Source: Moorella thermoacetica (GTDB lineage Bacteria; Bacillota; DSM-521; Neomoorellales; Neomoorellaceae). From it: a DNA stretch of 64,000 nucleotides. How positions within the stretch are numbered: position 1 is the first letter of the stretch; every line of letters begins with the position of its first letter. The stretch covers positions 956,001 through 1,020,000 of the forward strand of contig NZ_CP012369.1 in the NCBI RefSeq assembly GCF_001267405.1. The letters are read 5' to 3'. Shown one piece after another: positions 9,306 through 18,433 of the stretch. Made by a program: the position numbers and the translations under genes. The notes under the pieces are model-generated. The model was not told where the DNA came from. It ran no database searches and saw only the letters and a program-made list of their open reading frames with translations.

Positions 9306-10385
9306 ATGCCTGGCAGGCGCCGTCCCACCCGGCGAATCCAGGTGGGTAAGGTTGCTATTGGGGGCGGGGCTCCTATCTCCGTCCAGTCTATGACCAATAC
9401 CGATACCCGGGATATTACCGCTACTGTCGCCCAGATCAGGAGGCTGGCCGCCGCCGGCTGTGAAATCGTCCGCCTGGCCGTACCGGATCAAGAAGCGGCC
9501 CTGGCCCTGGCGAAAATAAAGGCCCAGGTAGAGATACCTCTTATCGCCGATATCCACTTCGACTACCGCCTGGCCCTGGCGGCCCTGGAGGCCGGGGTTG
9601 ACGGCTTGCGTTTAAATCCGGGCAACATTGGCGGGCCTGAGCGGGTAAAGGCGGTAGTCAAAGAGGCTGCTGCCCGCCGGGTGCCCATCCGCATCGGCGT
9701 TAACGCCGGTTCCCTGGAGAAAGAAGTCCTGGCGGCCCATGGCGGGGTGACGGCGGAAGCCATGGTTGCCAGTGCCCTAAAACACATCCGCCTCCTGGAG
9801 GATCTGGATTTCCGGGAGATTAAAGTTTCCCTTAAAGCCTCCGAGGTGCCTTTAATGCTGGCAGCCTACCGCCTCATGGCGGAAAAGGTAGATTACCCTC
9901 TGCACCTGGGGGTTACCGAAGCCGGCCGGGGGCTGGAAGGAGCGGTAAAATCGGCCGTAGGCATCGGCATTTTACTCGCAGAGGGGATTGGCGACACCAT
10001 CAGGGTCTCCCTCACCGGCGACCCGGTCCAGGAGGTTATTGCCGGCTTTGCCATTCTGCGCGCCTTGGGCCTGCGCCAGCAGGGCATTGAGTTGATCTCC
10101 TGTCCCACCTGCGGCCGCTGCCAGCTGGACCTGGACGCGGTGGCGGCCAGGGTTCAGGAGGAACTGCGGGGCATTAAACAGCCCCTGAAGGTGGCTGTCA
10201 TGGGCTGCGCCGTCAACGGCCCCGGGGAGGCCCGCCAGGCTGACGTCGGTATTGCCGGCGGTCCGGGCTTCGGCCTCCTTTTTCGCCACGGTCGCCCGGT
10301 ACGCAAGGTGAAAGAAGAAGATCTGGCCCGGGCCCTGGTGGAGGAAGTGAAACGCCTGGCGGCAGAGAGGCGGGAACAGGGATAA
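9306..10385 (+). CDS. ispG: 4-hydroxy-3-methylbut-2-en-1-yl diphosphate synthase (flavodoxin)
   Basis: 359 aa, compact bacterial IspG. A TIM-barrel N-terminus (PISVQSMTNTDTRD, IPLIADIHFDYRLA, LRLNPGNIG) is joined to a C-terminal [4Fe-4S] domain with Cys in SCPTCGRC (about residue 265) and GCAVNGPGE (about residue 300). It reductively opens MEcPP to HMBPP with electrons from ferredoxin or flavodoxin, so the ferredoxin upstream is a plausible donor (inference). ATG 10 bases after rseP; AGGTGA in the rseP end serves as ribosome site. Confidence 0.97.
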   Translation: MPGRRRPTRRIQVGKVAIGGGAPISVQSMTNTDTRDITATVAQIRRLAAAGCEIVRLAVPDQEAALALAKIKAQVEIPLIADIHFDYRLALAALEAGVDGLRLNPGNIGGPERVKAVVKEAAARRVPIRIGVNAGSLEKEVLAAHGGVTAEAMVASALKHIRLLEDLDFREIKVSLKASEVPLMLAAYRLMAEKVDYPLHLGVTEAGRGLEGAVKSAVGIGILLAEGIGDTIRVSLTGDPVQEVIAGFAILRALGLRQQGIELISCPTCGRCQLDLDAVAARVQEELRGIKQPLKVAVMGCAVNGPGEARQADVGIAGGPGFGLLFRHGRPVRKVKEEDLARALVEEVKRLAAERREQG

Positions 10386-10687
10386 TGTATGTCATGAGGA
10401 GGCGGTATTTCCCGGAGCCGCGAAGCATAAGGGCCGGGAGCAGGACAGGGACAGCATTTAACCGTATGGGGCAGATGGCTAACAGGAAAACGCAGTTATA
10501 AAAGCTAAGGACAATCCGCAGACGGCGTACAGCACCCGGTATTTAACCGGTGGCCGCCCCAGATGCTTGAGTTAGTGTATAGAGCCTTTTTGTAACTATT
10601 TGAGGGCCGGGCGCGTAACTCCTGAGGGGCGAAGGGACATATCCCCGGCCTTATACTAAGTACCATAGAGCTCAAAGGAGGACGAGG
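10386..10687 (+). promoter_or_regulatory. Non-coding leader region before proS
   Basis: About 300 bases with no credible ORF. Foldable elements: CACCCGGT-ATTTA-ACCGGTG (one bulge, around 10531-10550); GGCCGGG (10605-10611) with CCCGGCC (10644-10650), enclosing GGGA-CATA-TCCC; and a TATACT at 10652-10657 without a good -35. Absence of the AGGGTGGnACCGCG antiterminator sequence argues against a T-box. Possibly a structured proS leader. Confidence 0.3.
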
Positions 10688-12409
10688 ATGCGAGCGAGTG
10701 AATTGCTGGCTCCGACCCTGAGGGAAACCCCAGCCGAGGCCGAAATTGTTAGCCACCAGCTACTCCTCCGGGGCGGCTTTATCCGTAAGGCCGCCGCCGG
10801 CATCTACACCTACCTGCCCCTGGGTCGGCGGGTACTGGCCAAGATCGAGCAGATTATCCGGGAAGAAATGGACCGGGCCGGCGGGCAGGAAGTGGTCTTG
10901 CCCATTATCCAGCCGGCCGAACTCTGGCAGGAAAGCGGCCGTTGGGAGGTCTACGGCGAAGAAATGTTTCGCCTCCAGGACCGGCACCGGCGCCAGTTTT
11001 GCCTGGGTCCCACCCACGAAGAGATTATCACCGCCCTGGTACGGAGCGAAGTCACCTCCTACAAACAACTCCCCCTGCTCCTGTACCAGATTCAAAATAA
11101 ATACCGGGATGAGCGCCGGCCCCGCTTTGGTCTCCTGCGGGGTCGGGAGTTTATCATGAAGGACCTCTATTCCTTTGACCTGGACCAGGAAGGGCTTAAC
11201 CAGAGCTACCGGAAGATGTACCAGGCCTACAGTAATGTTTTCCGTCGCTGTGGTCTGGATTTCCGCCCGGTCCAGGCTGATAGCGGTGCTATCGGCGGCA
11301 ATTACAGCCACGAATTTATGGCCCTGGCCACCGCCGGTGAGGCCCTGCTGGTTTATTGCCGGGAGTGCGATTATGCGGCCAATGTGGAAATCGCCGTGGC
11401 AAAAGCCCTGCCCATGATAGCGACGGAAAATCCCGCTCCTTTAAAGGAAGTGGCTACACCGGGGCAAAAGACGGTGGCGGAAATCTGCACCTTCCTGGAG
11501 GTCACCCCGGACAGGCTCATCAAAACCCTCTTTTACGAGGCCGACGGCCAGCTTATTGCTGCCCTGGTTCGCGGCGACAGGGAGCTCAACGAAGTCAAGC
11601 TCCAGAATCATCTCGGCTGCCGGCACCTGCTCCTGGCAGACCCTGAAAGGGTGCGGAAGGCCACCGGGGCGCCGGTCGGCTTTGTCGGCCCGGTGGGCTT
11701 GCAGGGTATACCCCTTTACGCCGACCTGGAAATACCCTACCTGGTCAACGGGGTGGCTGGTGCCAACCGGGAGGGCTACCACCTGGTAAACGTCAACCCG
11801 GGCCGGGACTTTAACCCCACAGCTGTGGTCGACATCCGCCAGGTGGAGGCCGGGGAACCCTGTCCCCAGTGCGGTGCCCCCCTGGCCCAGGCCCGGGGGA
11901 TCGAGGTTGGCCAGGTCTTCCAGTTAGGAACCAAATATAGCGGCGCCCTGGGAGCCAATTATACCGACGCCCGGGGCCAGGAGCATCCCATCGTGATGGG
12001 CTGCTATGGTATTGGCGTTAGCCGGACCATGGCGGCGATTGTCGAGCAATGCCACGACGACCAGGGGATTATCTGGCCTTTGAGCGTTGCTCCCTACCAG
12101 GTGGTTATTATCCCGGCCTCCCTGAAGGATGACGGCCAGCGGCAAGTGGCCGAAGGGCTGTACCGGGAACTGGCCGCCGCCGGGGTGGAAGTCGTCTATG
12201 ACGACCGGGATGAACGGGCCGGTCTCAAGTTTGTCGAGGCGGACCTCATCGGTTATCCCCTGCGGATAACCGTCGGCAAGAGGACCATCACCAGCGGCAC
12301 GGTGGACGTTAAATGGCGGTCCCGGAAGGAGGAAACACCGCTGCCCCTGGAGGGGCTGTCGGCGCAGATCCAGGCCTTGCTGGCCCGGGAGATGGAAAAG
12401 TACCGGTAA
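10688..12409 (+). CDS. proS: Prolyl-tRNA synthetase (bacterial type with editing domain)
   Basis: 573 aa class II aminoacyl-tRNA synthetase. Motif 1/2 region: [58 protein letters not shown] YbaK-like INS editing domain, which hydrolyses Ala-tRNA(Pro), is inserted around residues 235-385 ([34 protein letters not shown]). Then motif 3 ([14 protein letters not shown]) and the anticodon-binding domain at the C-terminus. ATG behind AAAGGAGGACGAGG. polC follows after 10-16 bases, as in Bacillus. Confidence 0.97.
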   Translation: MRASELLAPTLRETPAEAEIVSHQLLLRGGFIRKAAAGIYTYLPLGRRVLAKIEQIIREEMDRAGGQEVVLPIIQPAELWQESGRWEVYGEEMFRLQDRHRRQFCLGPTHEEIITALVRSEVTSYKQLPLLLYQIQNKYRDERRPRFGLLRGREFIMKDLYSFDLDQEGLNQSYRKMYQAYSNVFRRCGLDFRPVQADSGAIGGNYSHEFMALATAGEALLVYCRECDYAANVEIAVAKALPMIATENPAPLKEVATPGQKTVAEICTFLEVTPDRLIKTLFYEADGQLIAALVRGDRELNEVKLQNHLGCRHLLLADPERVRKATGAPVGFVGPVGLQGIPLYADLEIPYLVNGVAGANREGYHLVNVNPGRDFNPTAVVDIRQVEAGEPCPQCGAPLAQARGIEVGQVFQLGTKYSGALGANYTDARGQEHPIVMGCYGIGVSRTMAAIVEQCHDDQGIIWPLSVAPYQVVIIPASLKDDGQRQVAEGLYRELAAAGVEVVYDDRDERAGLKFVEADLIGYPLRITVGKRTITSGTVDVKWRSRKEETPLPLEGLSAQIQALLAREMEKYR

Positions 12410-12425
12410 TAAGAGGCTGATGGGG

Positions 12426-15400
12426 ATGTCTACAAAGGAAAACATCTGGCTGCAACTACTTCAGGGCGGGGCGGTGCGCAAAGTAGAGATTACCCGCCGG
12501 GAGGGCAGGTGTTGCCTCTGGCTCTGTCCACCCCATCCCCTGGAGCCGGAAGACATCGCCGCCTGCACTCGCTTCCTGGCCGGGGAATTTCCCGGCTTTA
12601 CTTTTAGCATCAAAACCCTTGACCAGGCCGACAGCGGCGACCTGGCAGCCCTGATCCGGGAAAAGCGGGGTGCGATCCTGGACCAGGTGGCCGGTATCCT
12701 TGGAAACGGCAGTTCTGCCTGGCTGGCCGGCGCCAGGCTGGAACTGCAGGGCCGGCACCTGAAGCTGGTTTTGCCGGCTTCCCTGGCCGTCGAGGCCCTG
12801 AAGGCCCGCCGGGGGGATGTGGTTTTACAGGAAGTACTGGGCCATTACGGTCATCAGGTGACTGTCGACCTGGTGTCAGATAAGGATTACCAGGAAGAAC
12901 TCCTCTCGGCTTCCCGCCAGCTCCAGGCCCGGCAACTGGAAGGGGTGCGGCGGGAAGTCCCTGCCGAGGTTAAAACACCGGCTGGCACCAAGAGTACTTC
13001 CACTGACGGCCAGTTGCTGGGTAAAAAAATCACCGCTGCTCCCCGGCCCCTGAAGGATGTCCAGGAAGAGGAGAAGCAGGTGGCCGTCCAGGGCGAGGTG
13101 TTAAAGTTTGAGTCCCGCCAGCTAAAATCGGGCCGCTGGTTGATTACCTTCGATATAACCGATTACACCGATTCCCTGACGGTGAAAGCCTTTGTTGATA
13201 AAGGCCCCTTAATTGAAGGTGGCCTGGCAGAGGGGGACTGGGTCCTGGTCCAGGGGCAGGCCCAGTATGATCGCTACAGTCAGGAGTTAATACTTCTGGC
13301 CGACGCTGTGGCCCGCGGCCAGCGGCCCACCCGGGAAGACAGGGCAGCGGAGAAAAGGGTGGAGTTGCATTTACATACCAAAATGAGCGCCATGGACGGT
13401 GTTACTGAGGTGGCCGCGGTGGTCCAGCAGGCAGCCCGTTGGGGCCACGGAGCGGTAGCCATCACCGACCACGGGGTGGTCCAGGCCTTCCCGGCAGCGG
13501 CTGAGGCCGGCCGCAAGTATGGCGTCAAGATCATCTACGGGGTGGAAGGATATCTCTTCGACCAGGATAACCAGCCTCCCGACCACCAGCGTACCTATCA
13601 CATTATTATACTGGTTAAAAATAAGCAGGGCCTGGCCAACCTTTACCGCCTTATATCCCGGGCTCACCTGGATTTCTTTTATCGCAAGCCCCGCCTGCCG
13701 CGCCACCTCATCCAGGAGTACCGCGAAGGGCTCCTCTTAGGCACGGCCTGCGAAGCCGGCGAGTTGATCCGGGGTTACCTGGCCGGGGCCGATCAGACCC
13801 GCCTGGAAGAGATCGCTTCTTTCTACGACTTCCTGGAAATCCAGCCCCTGGCCAATAATGACTTTTTAATTCGCCAGGGACAGGTGGCCGACCGCCAGGC
13901 CCTCATGGATATGAACCGCCAGATTATCGCCCTAGGACAAAAATTGGGGAAGCCAGTGGTGGCCACCGGGGACGTCCATTTCCTTAACCCTGAGGACGCC
14001 ATCTACCGCCAGATCCTCCTGGCCGGCCAGGGCTATGCCGACGAAGTCCAGGCCCCCCTGTACTACCGGACTACGGAGGAGATGCTGGCCGAATTTGACT
14101 ATCTTGACGGGGAAACGGCCCACCAGGTAGTTATAACCAACCCCCGGTTGATAGCGGAGCAGGTGGAAGAGTTAAAGCCCATTCCCGACGAATTCTACCC
14201 GCCGGAGATCCCGGGAGCAGAAGAAGAGTTAACTCGCATCGTAACTACCCGGGCCAAGGAGTGGTACGGCGACCCCCTGCCGGAAATAGTTCGGGCCCGC
14301 CTGGACAAAGAAATGCAGGCCATTATCGGCCACGGCTTTGCCGTCCTGTACCTCATAGCCCACAAGCTGGTGCACAAGTCCAACGAAGACGGCTATCTGG
14401 TTGGCTCCCGGGGTTCGGTGGGGTCCTCCCTGGTGGCGACCATGGCCGGGATTACCGAGGTTAACCCCCTGCCGCCCCATTACCGCTGCCCATCCTGCCG
14501 TTACAGCGAGTTTATTAGCGACGGCAGCGCCAAGTGCGGTGCCGATCTCCCGGCCAGGGATTGTCCCCGATGCGGGACCAGGCTCTTGAAGGACGGCCAC
14601 GATATCCCCTTTGAAGTCTTCCTGGGCTTTAAAGGGGACAAGGTACCCGATATTGATCTCAACTTTTCCGGGGAATATCAACCCCGGGCCCATCAGTATA
14701 CTGAGACCATTTTCGGTAAAGACCATGTTTTCCGGGCCGGGACTATCGCTACCCTGGCGGAGCGAACGGCCTTCGGTTTTGTCCATAAGTACCTGGAGGA
14801 ACGGGGCCTTAAAGCTCGACAGGCGGAAATAAACCGCCTTGTAAAGGGCATCACCGGCGTCAAAAGGACTACCGGCCAGCATCCAGGCGGATTGATGGTA
14901 GTTCCCAAAGGAGTGGACATGCACCTCTTCACACCCCTCCAGCACCCGGCCGACGATACCGGCAGCGGCACCATCACCACCCACTTTGATTACCACTCCA
15001 TCAGCAGCCGCCTGGTTAAATTAGACCTCCTGGGCCACGACGACCCGACGGTCATTAAAATGCTGGAAGATCTCACCGGTGTCAATGCCAGGGAGATCCC
15101 CCTGGACGAGCCCCGGACCATGTCCCTTTTTTCCAGCGTCGAGGCCCTTGGCATCAGGCCGGAAGACATCGGCTCCCAGGTGGGGACCTTAGGCATCCCC
15201 GAATTTGGCACCCGCTTTGTTCGCCAGATGCTGGAGGATACCAGGCCGCGGACCTTTGCCGAGCTGGTACGCATCAGTGGTTTTTCCCACGGTACCGATG
15301 TTTGGTTAAACAACGCCCAGGATCTGATTAAAAGCGGCACGGCGAAACTGAGCGAAGCCATCTCTACCCGGGACGACATCATGAACTACCTCATGCAGCA

Positions 15401-16070
15401 CGGTGTGGTGGCCGACATCGCCTTCCGCACCATGGAGGATGTGCGTAAGGGTAAAGGAGTGAAAAAAGAGTACGAAGAAGCCATCCGGGCCGCGGGCGTA
15501 CCCGAGTGGTTCATCCAGTCCTGCAAAAAAATCAGCTACCTTTTCCCCAAGGCTCACGCTGTGGCTTACGTGACCATGGCCTTCCGCATCGCTTATTTTA
15601 AGGTCTATTACCCGGAGGCCTTCTATGCATCCTTTTTCAGCATCCGCGCCGACGAATTCGACGCCGACGTGGTTGCCGCCGGGTTGCCCCGCATTCAGGA
15701 AGAGATTGCCGCCCTGGAGCGCAAAGGCAACGAAGCTACCGCCAGGGAGAAGAACATCCTTACCATCCTGGAGGTAGCCAGGGAGATGTATTGCCGGGGC
15801 ATCACCCTGGAACGTATCGACCTGCAAAAGGCGGACGCCAGCCGTTTTCTGGTGGAGCCGGGTAAGCTCTTGCCACCCCTGGCGGCCTTGCCCGGGGTTG
15901 GCCGGGCGGCGGCCGAGGCCATCGTCCGCGCCCGCCAGGAACGCCCCTTTACTTCCGTCGAAGATTTGCAGTACCGTTCCCGGGTCAGCAAGACGGTCAT
16001 CGAAGCCCTGGAAAAGCACGGCGCCCTGGCGGATCTACCGCCCTCGGACCAACTGGTGTTTTTCGGGTAA
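12426..16070 (+). CDS. polC: DNA polymerase III PolC-type, lacking the 3'-5' exonuclease domain
   Basis: About 1214 aa versus roughly 1430 for typical PolC. Order seen (numbered from 12420): N-terminal domains; OB fold (about 220-310); PHP domain with HLHTK (315), ITDHG (348), GVEGYL (374) and GDVHF (518) motifs; Cys4 zinc finger (CPSC...CPRC, about 690-720); palm with PDIDLNF catalytic Asp pair (743-749); fingers and helix-hairpin-helix (LPGVGRAAAEAI, about 1155). In normal PolC a DnaQ-like exonuclease with a DxE motif is inserted into PHP after GVEGYL; here PHP continues uninterrupted. Replicative leading-strand polymerase of Firmicutes. ATG 12420 is also possible, but AAGAGG is better spaced to 12426. 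Confidence 0.95.
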   Translation: MSTKENIWLQLLQGGAVRKVEITRREGRCCLWLCPPHPLEPEDIAACTRFLAGEFPGFTFSIKTLDQADSGDLAALIREKRGAILDQVAGILGNGSSAWLAGARLELQGRHLKLVLPASLAVEALKARRGDVVLQEVLGHYGHQVTVDLVSDKDYQEELLSASRQLQARQLEGVRREVPAEVKTPAGTKSTSTDGQLLGKKITAAPRPLKDVQEEEKQVAVQGEVLKFESRQLKSGRWLITFDITDYTDSLTVKAFVDKGPLIEGGLAEGDWVLVQGQAQYDRYSQELILLADAVARGQRPTREDRAAEKRVELHLHTKMSAMDGVTEVAAVVQQAARWGHGAVAITDHGVVQAFPAAAEAGRKYGVKIIYGVEGYLFDQDNQPPDHQRTYHIIILVKNKQGLANLYRLISRAHLDFFYRKPRLPRHLIQEYREGLLLGTACEAGELIRGYLAGADQTRLEEIASFYDFLEIQPLANNDFLIRQGQVADRQALMDMNRQIIALGQKLGKPVVATGDVHFLNPEDAIYRQILLAGQGYADEVQAPLYYRTTEEMLAEFDYLDGETAHQVVITNPRLIAEQVEELKPIPDEFYPPEIPGAEEELTRIVTTRAKEWYGDPLPEIVRARLDKEMQAIIGHGFAVLYLIAHKLVHKSNEDGYLVGSRGSVGSSLVATMAGITEVNPLPPHYRCPSCRYSEFISDGSAKCGADLPARDCPRCGTRLLKDGHDIPFEVFLGFKGDKVPDIDLNFSGEYQPRAHQYTETIFGKDHVFRAGTIATLAERTAFGFVHKYLEERGLKARQAEINRLVKGITGVKRTTGQHPGGLMVVPKGVDMHLFTPLQHPADDTGSGTITTHFDYHSISSRLVKLDLLGHDDPTVIKMLEDLTGVNAREIPLDEPRTMSLFSSVEALGIRPEDIGSQVGTLGIPEFGTRFVRQMLEDTRPRTFAELVRISGFSHGTDVWLNNAQDLIKSGTAKLSEAISTRDDIMNYLMQHGVVADIAFRTMEDVRKGKGVKKEYEEAIRAAGVPEWFIQSCKKISYLFPKAHAVAYVTMAFRIAYFKVYYPEAFYASFFSIRADEFDADVVAAGLPRIQEEIAALERKGNEATAREKNILTILEVAREMYCRGITLERIDLQKADASRFLVEPGKLLPPLAALPGVGRAAAEAIVRARQERPFTSVEDLQYRSRVSKTVIEALEKHGALADLPPSDQLVFFG

Positions 16071-16129
16071 ATGTCATTGATAAGCGTCTCTTTCCCCAGG
16101 CTTGTCCCGGTAAAAGTCTCACTTTTCCC

Positions 16130-16159
16130 TTGCATGCCCCCCAGAACCTGTGCTATACT
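16130..16159 (+). promoter_or_regulatory. Sigma-A promoter for the rimP-nusA operon
   Basis: TTGCAT (16130-16135), 18 bp, TATACT (16154-16159) with TGC directly upstream (extended -10). Transcription would start near 16166 and run through the hairpin at 16206-16233 before rimP. Confidence 0.75.
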
Positions 16160-16205
16160 ATTTTCAGGTCGATTGCAGCCAGACATTACCTTGCTGTTTT
16201 GTTGG

Positions 16206-16236
16206 AAAAGAGTGGGTTCCTGCCCACTCTTTTATG
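16206..16236 (+). terminator. Hairpin with T-rich arm in the rimP-nusA leader (candidate attenuator)
   Basis: Perfect 11-bp stem AAAAGAGTGGG (16206-16216), loop TTCCTG, CCCACTCTTTT (16223-16233). The right arm ends in T4, as in intrinsic terminators. It lies between the promoter and the rimP start, so it either attenuates the operon or ends polC readthrough. Confidence 0.65.
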
Positions 16237-16258
16237 TTGACTCCAGGGAGGTAAATCC

Positions 16259-16735
16259 TTGAGTAAATTAACAGCACTAATCCAGGAACTGGTAGAGCCG
16301 CTCCTGACCCCCATGGGCTATGAGCTGGTTGACCTGCAGTACGGTCGGGAGGGGGGGCGTTATATCCTACGGCTGTTCATCGACCGGCCGGAGGGGATTG
16401 GCCTGGATGACTGTGAGCAAGTCAGCCGGGTCGTCAGCGCCCTGCTGGATGAGAAGGACCCCATCCCCCATAGCTACTACCTGGAGGTATCTTCACCAGG
16501 CCTGGAGCGCCCGTTAAAGAAAGAAGCTGATTTTAACCGTTTTGCCGGGCGGAAGGTAAAATTACGCACTTTTGCTCCTATAAATGGGCAGCGCCATTTT
16601 CAGGGGCGGTTACTTGGTTATCAGGATGGGCAGGTCCGGATGCACCTTGAGGAGGGGTGGGATCTGGCTATACCCCTGGAGCAGGTAGCGACTGCCAGGC
16701 TGGTCTTCGACCTGGCAGATGACGAGGAGGACTAG
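16259..16735 (+). CDS. rimP: Ribosome maturation factor RimP
   Basis: 158 aa. The N-terminal alpha/beta domain has the [38 protein letters not shown] pattern, then [19 protein letters not shown], and a C-terminal SH3-like barrel. RimP helps 30S assembly. The TTG start at 16259 has GGGAGGT six bases upstream. First gene of the rimP-nusA-rnpM-ylxQ-infB-rbfA operon, 6 bases before nusA. Confidence 0.96.
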
Positions 16736-16741
16736 CTAGAG

Positions 16742-17830
16742 ATGAACAGTGAGTTTATCCAGGCACTACGGGACCTGGAGAGGGAAAAGGGTATTAACGC
16801 CGATATTTTACTGGAGGCCATTGAAGCGGCTTTAATCTCGGCTTACAAGAAGAACTTTGGCTCCCTGCAGAATGTCAGGGTGGACATCCAGCGTGATACC
16901 GGGGAGATTAAGGTTCTGGCCCAGCGCCAGGTGGTAGAAGAGGTAACCGATCCCCGGCAGGAGATCTCCCTCGAGGAAGCTCGGGCCATCAACAGTAAAT
17001 ATGAACTGGGGGACATAGTGGAGAAAGAGGTTACTCCCAGGGATTTTGGCCGCATCGCTGCCCAAACGGCCAAACAGGTGGTCGTCCAGCGCATCCGGGA
17101 AGCCGAGCGCGGCTTGATTTATGAAGAATTTATCGGCCGGGAAAATGACCTCGTTACGGGTGTAGTCCAGCGCCAGGAGGGCAAAAACATTATCCTTGAC
17201 CTGGGCCGGGCCGAGGCGATCCTGCTTCCCAGCGAACAGAGCCCCGGAGAGACCTACCGCCAGGGCGAACGCCTGAAGGCCTATGTCCTGGAGGTCAGGA
17301 AGACTAACAAAGGGCCCCAGATTCTCGTGTCCCGGACCCATCCCGGCTTGATAAAGAGGCTTTTCGAGCTGGAAGTTCCGGAAATCCACGATGGCATTGT
17401 TGAAATTAAGGGAGTCGCCAGGGAACCTGGGGCGCGCTCCAAGATTGCCGTTCATTCCCGGGATGAAAAGGTGGATCCGGTGGGCTCCTGCGTAGGTCCC
17501 AAGGGGGCACGGGTACAGGCTGTGGTCCAGGAGCTGCGGGGCGAGAAGGTAGATATCATTAAATGGAGCGATGACCCGGCTGTTTATGTGGCCAACTCCT
17601 TGAGCCCGGCCCGGGTCCTGGACGTGACTGTCGACGAAGAAAATAAGGTGAGCCAGGTCATCGTTCCTGATAACCAGCTCTCCCTGGCCATTGGTAAGGA
17701 AGGCCAGAATGCCCGCCTGGCAGCCAGGATCACCGGCTGGAAAATCGATATTAAACCGGAATCCGAAGCTGGCGATTGGGATTCCTGGGATGCCGACCTG
17801 GATCTTGACGGCACGATAGAGGAGGAGTAA
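16742..17830 (+). CDS. nusA: Transcription termination/antitermination factor NusA
   Basis: 362 aa, the short Firmicute form without the C-terminal acidic repeats of E. coli. N-terminal RNA-polymerase-binding domain (residues 1-125), S1 domain (about 133-200, DLVTGVVQRQEGKNIILDLG), KH1 (GARSKIAVHSRDEKVDPVGSCVGPKGARV) and KH2 (LAIGKEGQNARLAARITGW). Binds the RNA exit channel and stimulates pausing and intrinsic termination. It is encoded downstream of a hairpin with terminator character, so NusA feedback on its own operon is plausible (inference). Confidence 0.97.
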   Translation: MNSEFIQALRDLEREKGINADILLEAIEAALISAYKKNFGSLQNVRVDIQRDTGEIKVLAQRQVVEEVTDPRQEISLEEARAINSKYELGDIVEKEVTPRDFGRIAAQTAKQVVVQRIREAERGLIYEEFIGRENDLVTGVVQRQEGKNIILDLGRAEAILLPSEQSPGETYRQGERLKAYVLEVRKTNKGPQILVSRTHPGLIKRLFELEVPEIHDGIVEIKGVAREPGARSKIAVHSRDEKVDPVGSCVGPKGARVQAVVQELRGEKVDIIKWSDDPAVYVANSLSPARVLDVTVDEENKVSQVIVPDNQLSLAIGKEGQNARLAARITGWKIDIKPESEAGDWDSWDADLDLDGTIEEE

Positions 17831-17832
17831 GC

Positions 17833-18114
17833 TTGCCTAAGCCCAGGAAAATACCTGTGCGGATGTGTGTCGGTTGCCGGGCCCGCAATGATAAGCGCAA
17901 CTTACTGCGGGTGGTGCGGACACCGGAACAGGAGGTAGTTATCGATCCCACCGGTAAACGGGCCGGGCGCGGTGCTTATCTGTGTCCGCGGGTAGAATGC
18001 CTGCGGAAGGCTGTTAAGAGCCGGGCCCTGGAACGGGCCCTGGGCGTAGCTGTTTCCCCTGAGGTGCTGGAACGCCTGGAGGCCAGTTTCAACCAGGAAG
18101 GGAACCATGAATAA
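17833..18114 (+). CDS. rnpM: RNase P modulator RnpM (YlxR, DUF448)
   Basis: 93 aa. Carries the family signature PxRMCVGCRxRxxKxxLLRVV and DPTGKRAGRGAYLCP. YlxR proteins bind RNA and have been reported to modulate RNase P in Firmicutes. TTG start 2 bases after the nusA stop, using GGAGGAG in the nusA end. It overlaps the next gene by 8 bases. Confidence 0.93.
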   Translation: MPKPRKIPVRMCVGCRARNDKRNLLRVVRTPEQEVVIDPTGKRAGRGAYLCPRVECLRKAVKSRALERALGVAVSPEVLERLEASFNQEGNHE

Positions 18115-18415
18115 TATCTATAGCCTGCTGGGTTTAGCTTACCGCGCCGGTAAAATCGTCTGGGGTTACCAGGCAGTTGTAGCAGCCCTGAGGAGCCAGA
18201 AAGTGGAACTCGTTTTACTGGCCAGGGACGGCAGTCCGGGACTCAAGACAAGGATCTTGAGGTTTTGCCGGGAGTATCGCCGTCAGGGGTTGCTTTACGG
18301 GTACAAAAACGAGCTGGGAGCGGCACTGGGCAAACCCCCATGTGCTGTCGTTGGCATTACCGATAAAAACTTTGCCTTTATAATTCGGCAAAGGGTGCGG
18401 GAGGTTGATGTATGA
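18107..18415 (+). CDS. ylxQ: L7Ae-family RNA-binding protein YlxQ
   Basis: 102 aa. L7Ae/L30e-like fold: LLGLAYRAGKIVWGYQAVVAALRSQKVELVLLARDGSPGLKTRI, then VVGITDKNFAFIIRQ. Such proteins bind kink-turn RNA, but the target of YlxQ is unknown. ATG behind AGGAAGGGAACC, overlapping rnpM by 8 bases within the nusA-infB operon. Confidence 0.92.
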   Translation: MNNIYSLLGLAYRAGKIVWGYQAVVAALRSQKVELVLLARDGSPGLKTRILRFCREYRRQGLLYGYKNELGAALGKPPCAVVGITDKNFAFIIRQRVREVDV

Positions 18416-18433
18416 AAATTTGGGGGTGGTTTA

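Noticed and set aside
10386-10687. T-box riboswitch before proS
   Set aside because: Neither the AGGGTGGnACCGCG antiterminator nor a terminator with T-tract is present.
14229-14996. Long minus-strand open frame inside polC
   Set aside because: Shadow of the high-GC codon pattern of polC; no homology or ribosome site. The same holds for 19232-20236 (infB) and 38558-39364 (rnj).
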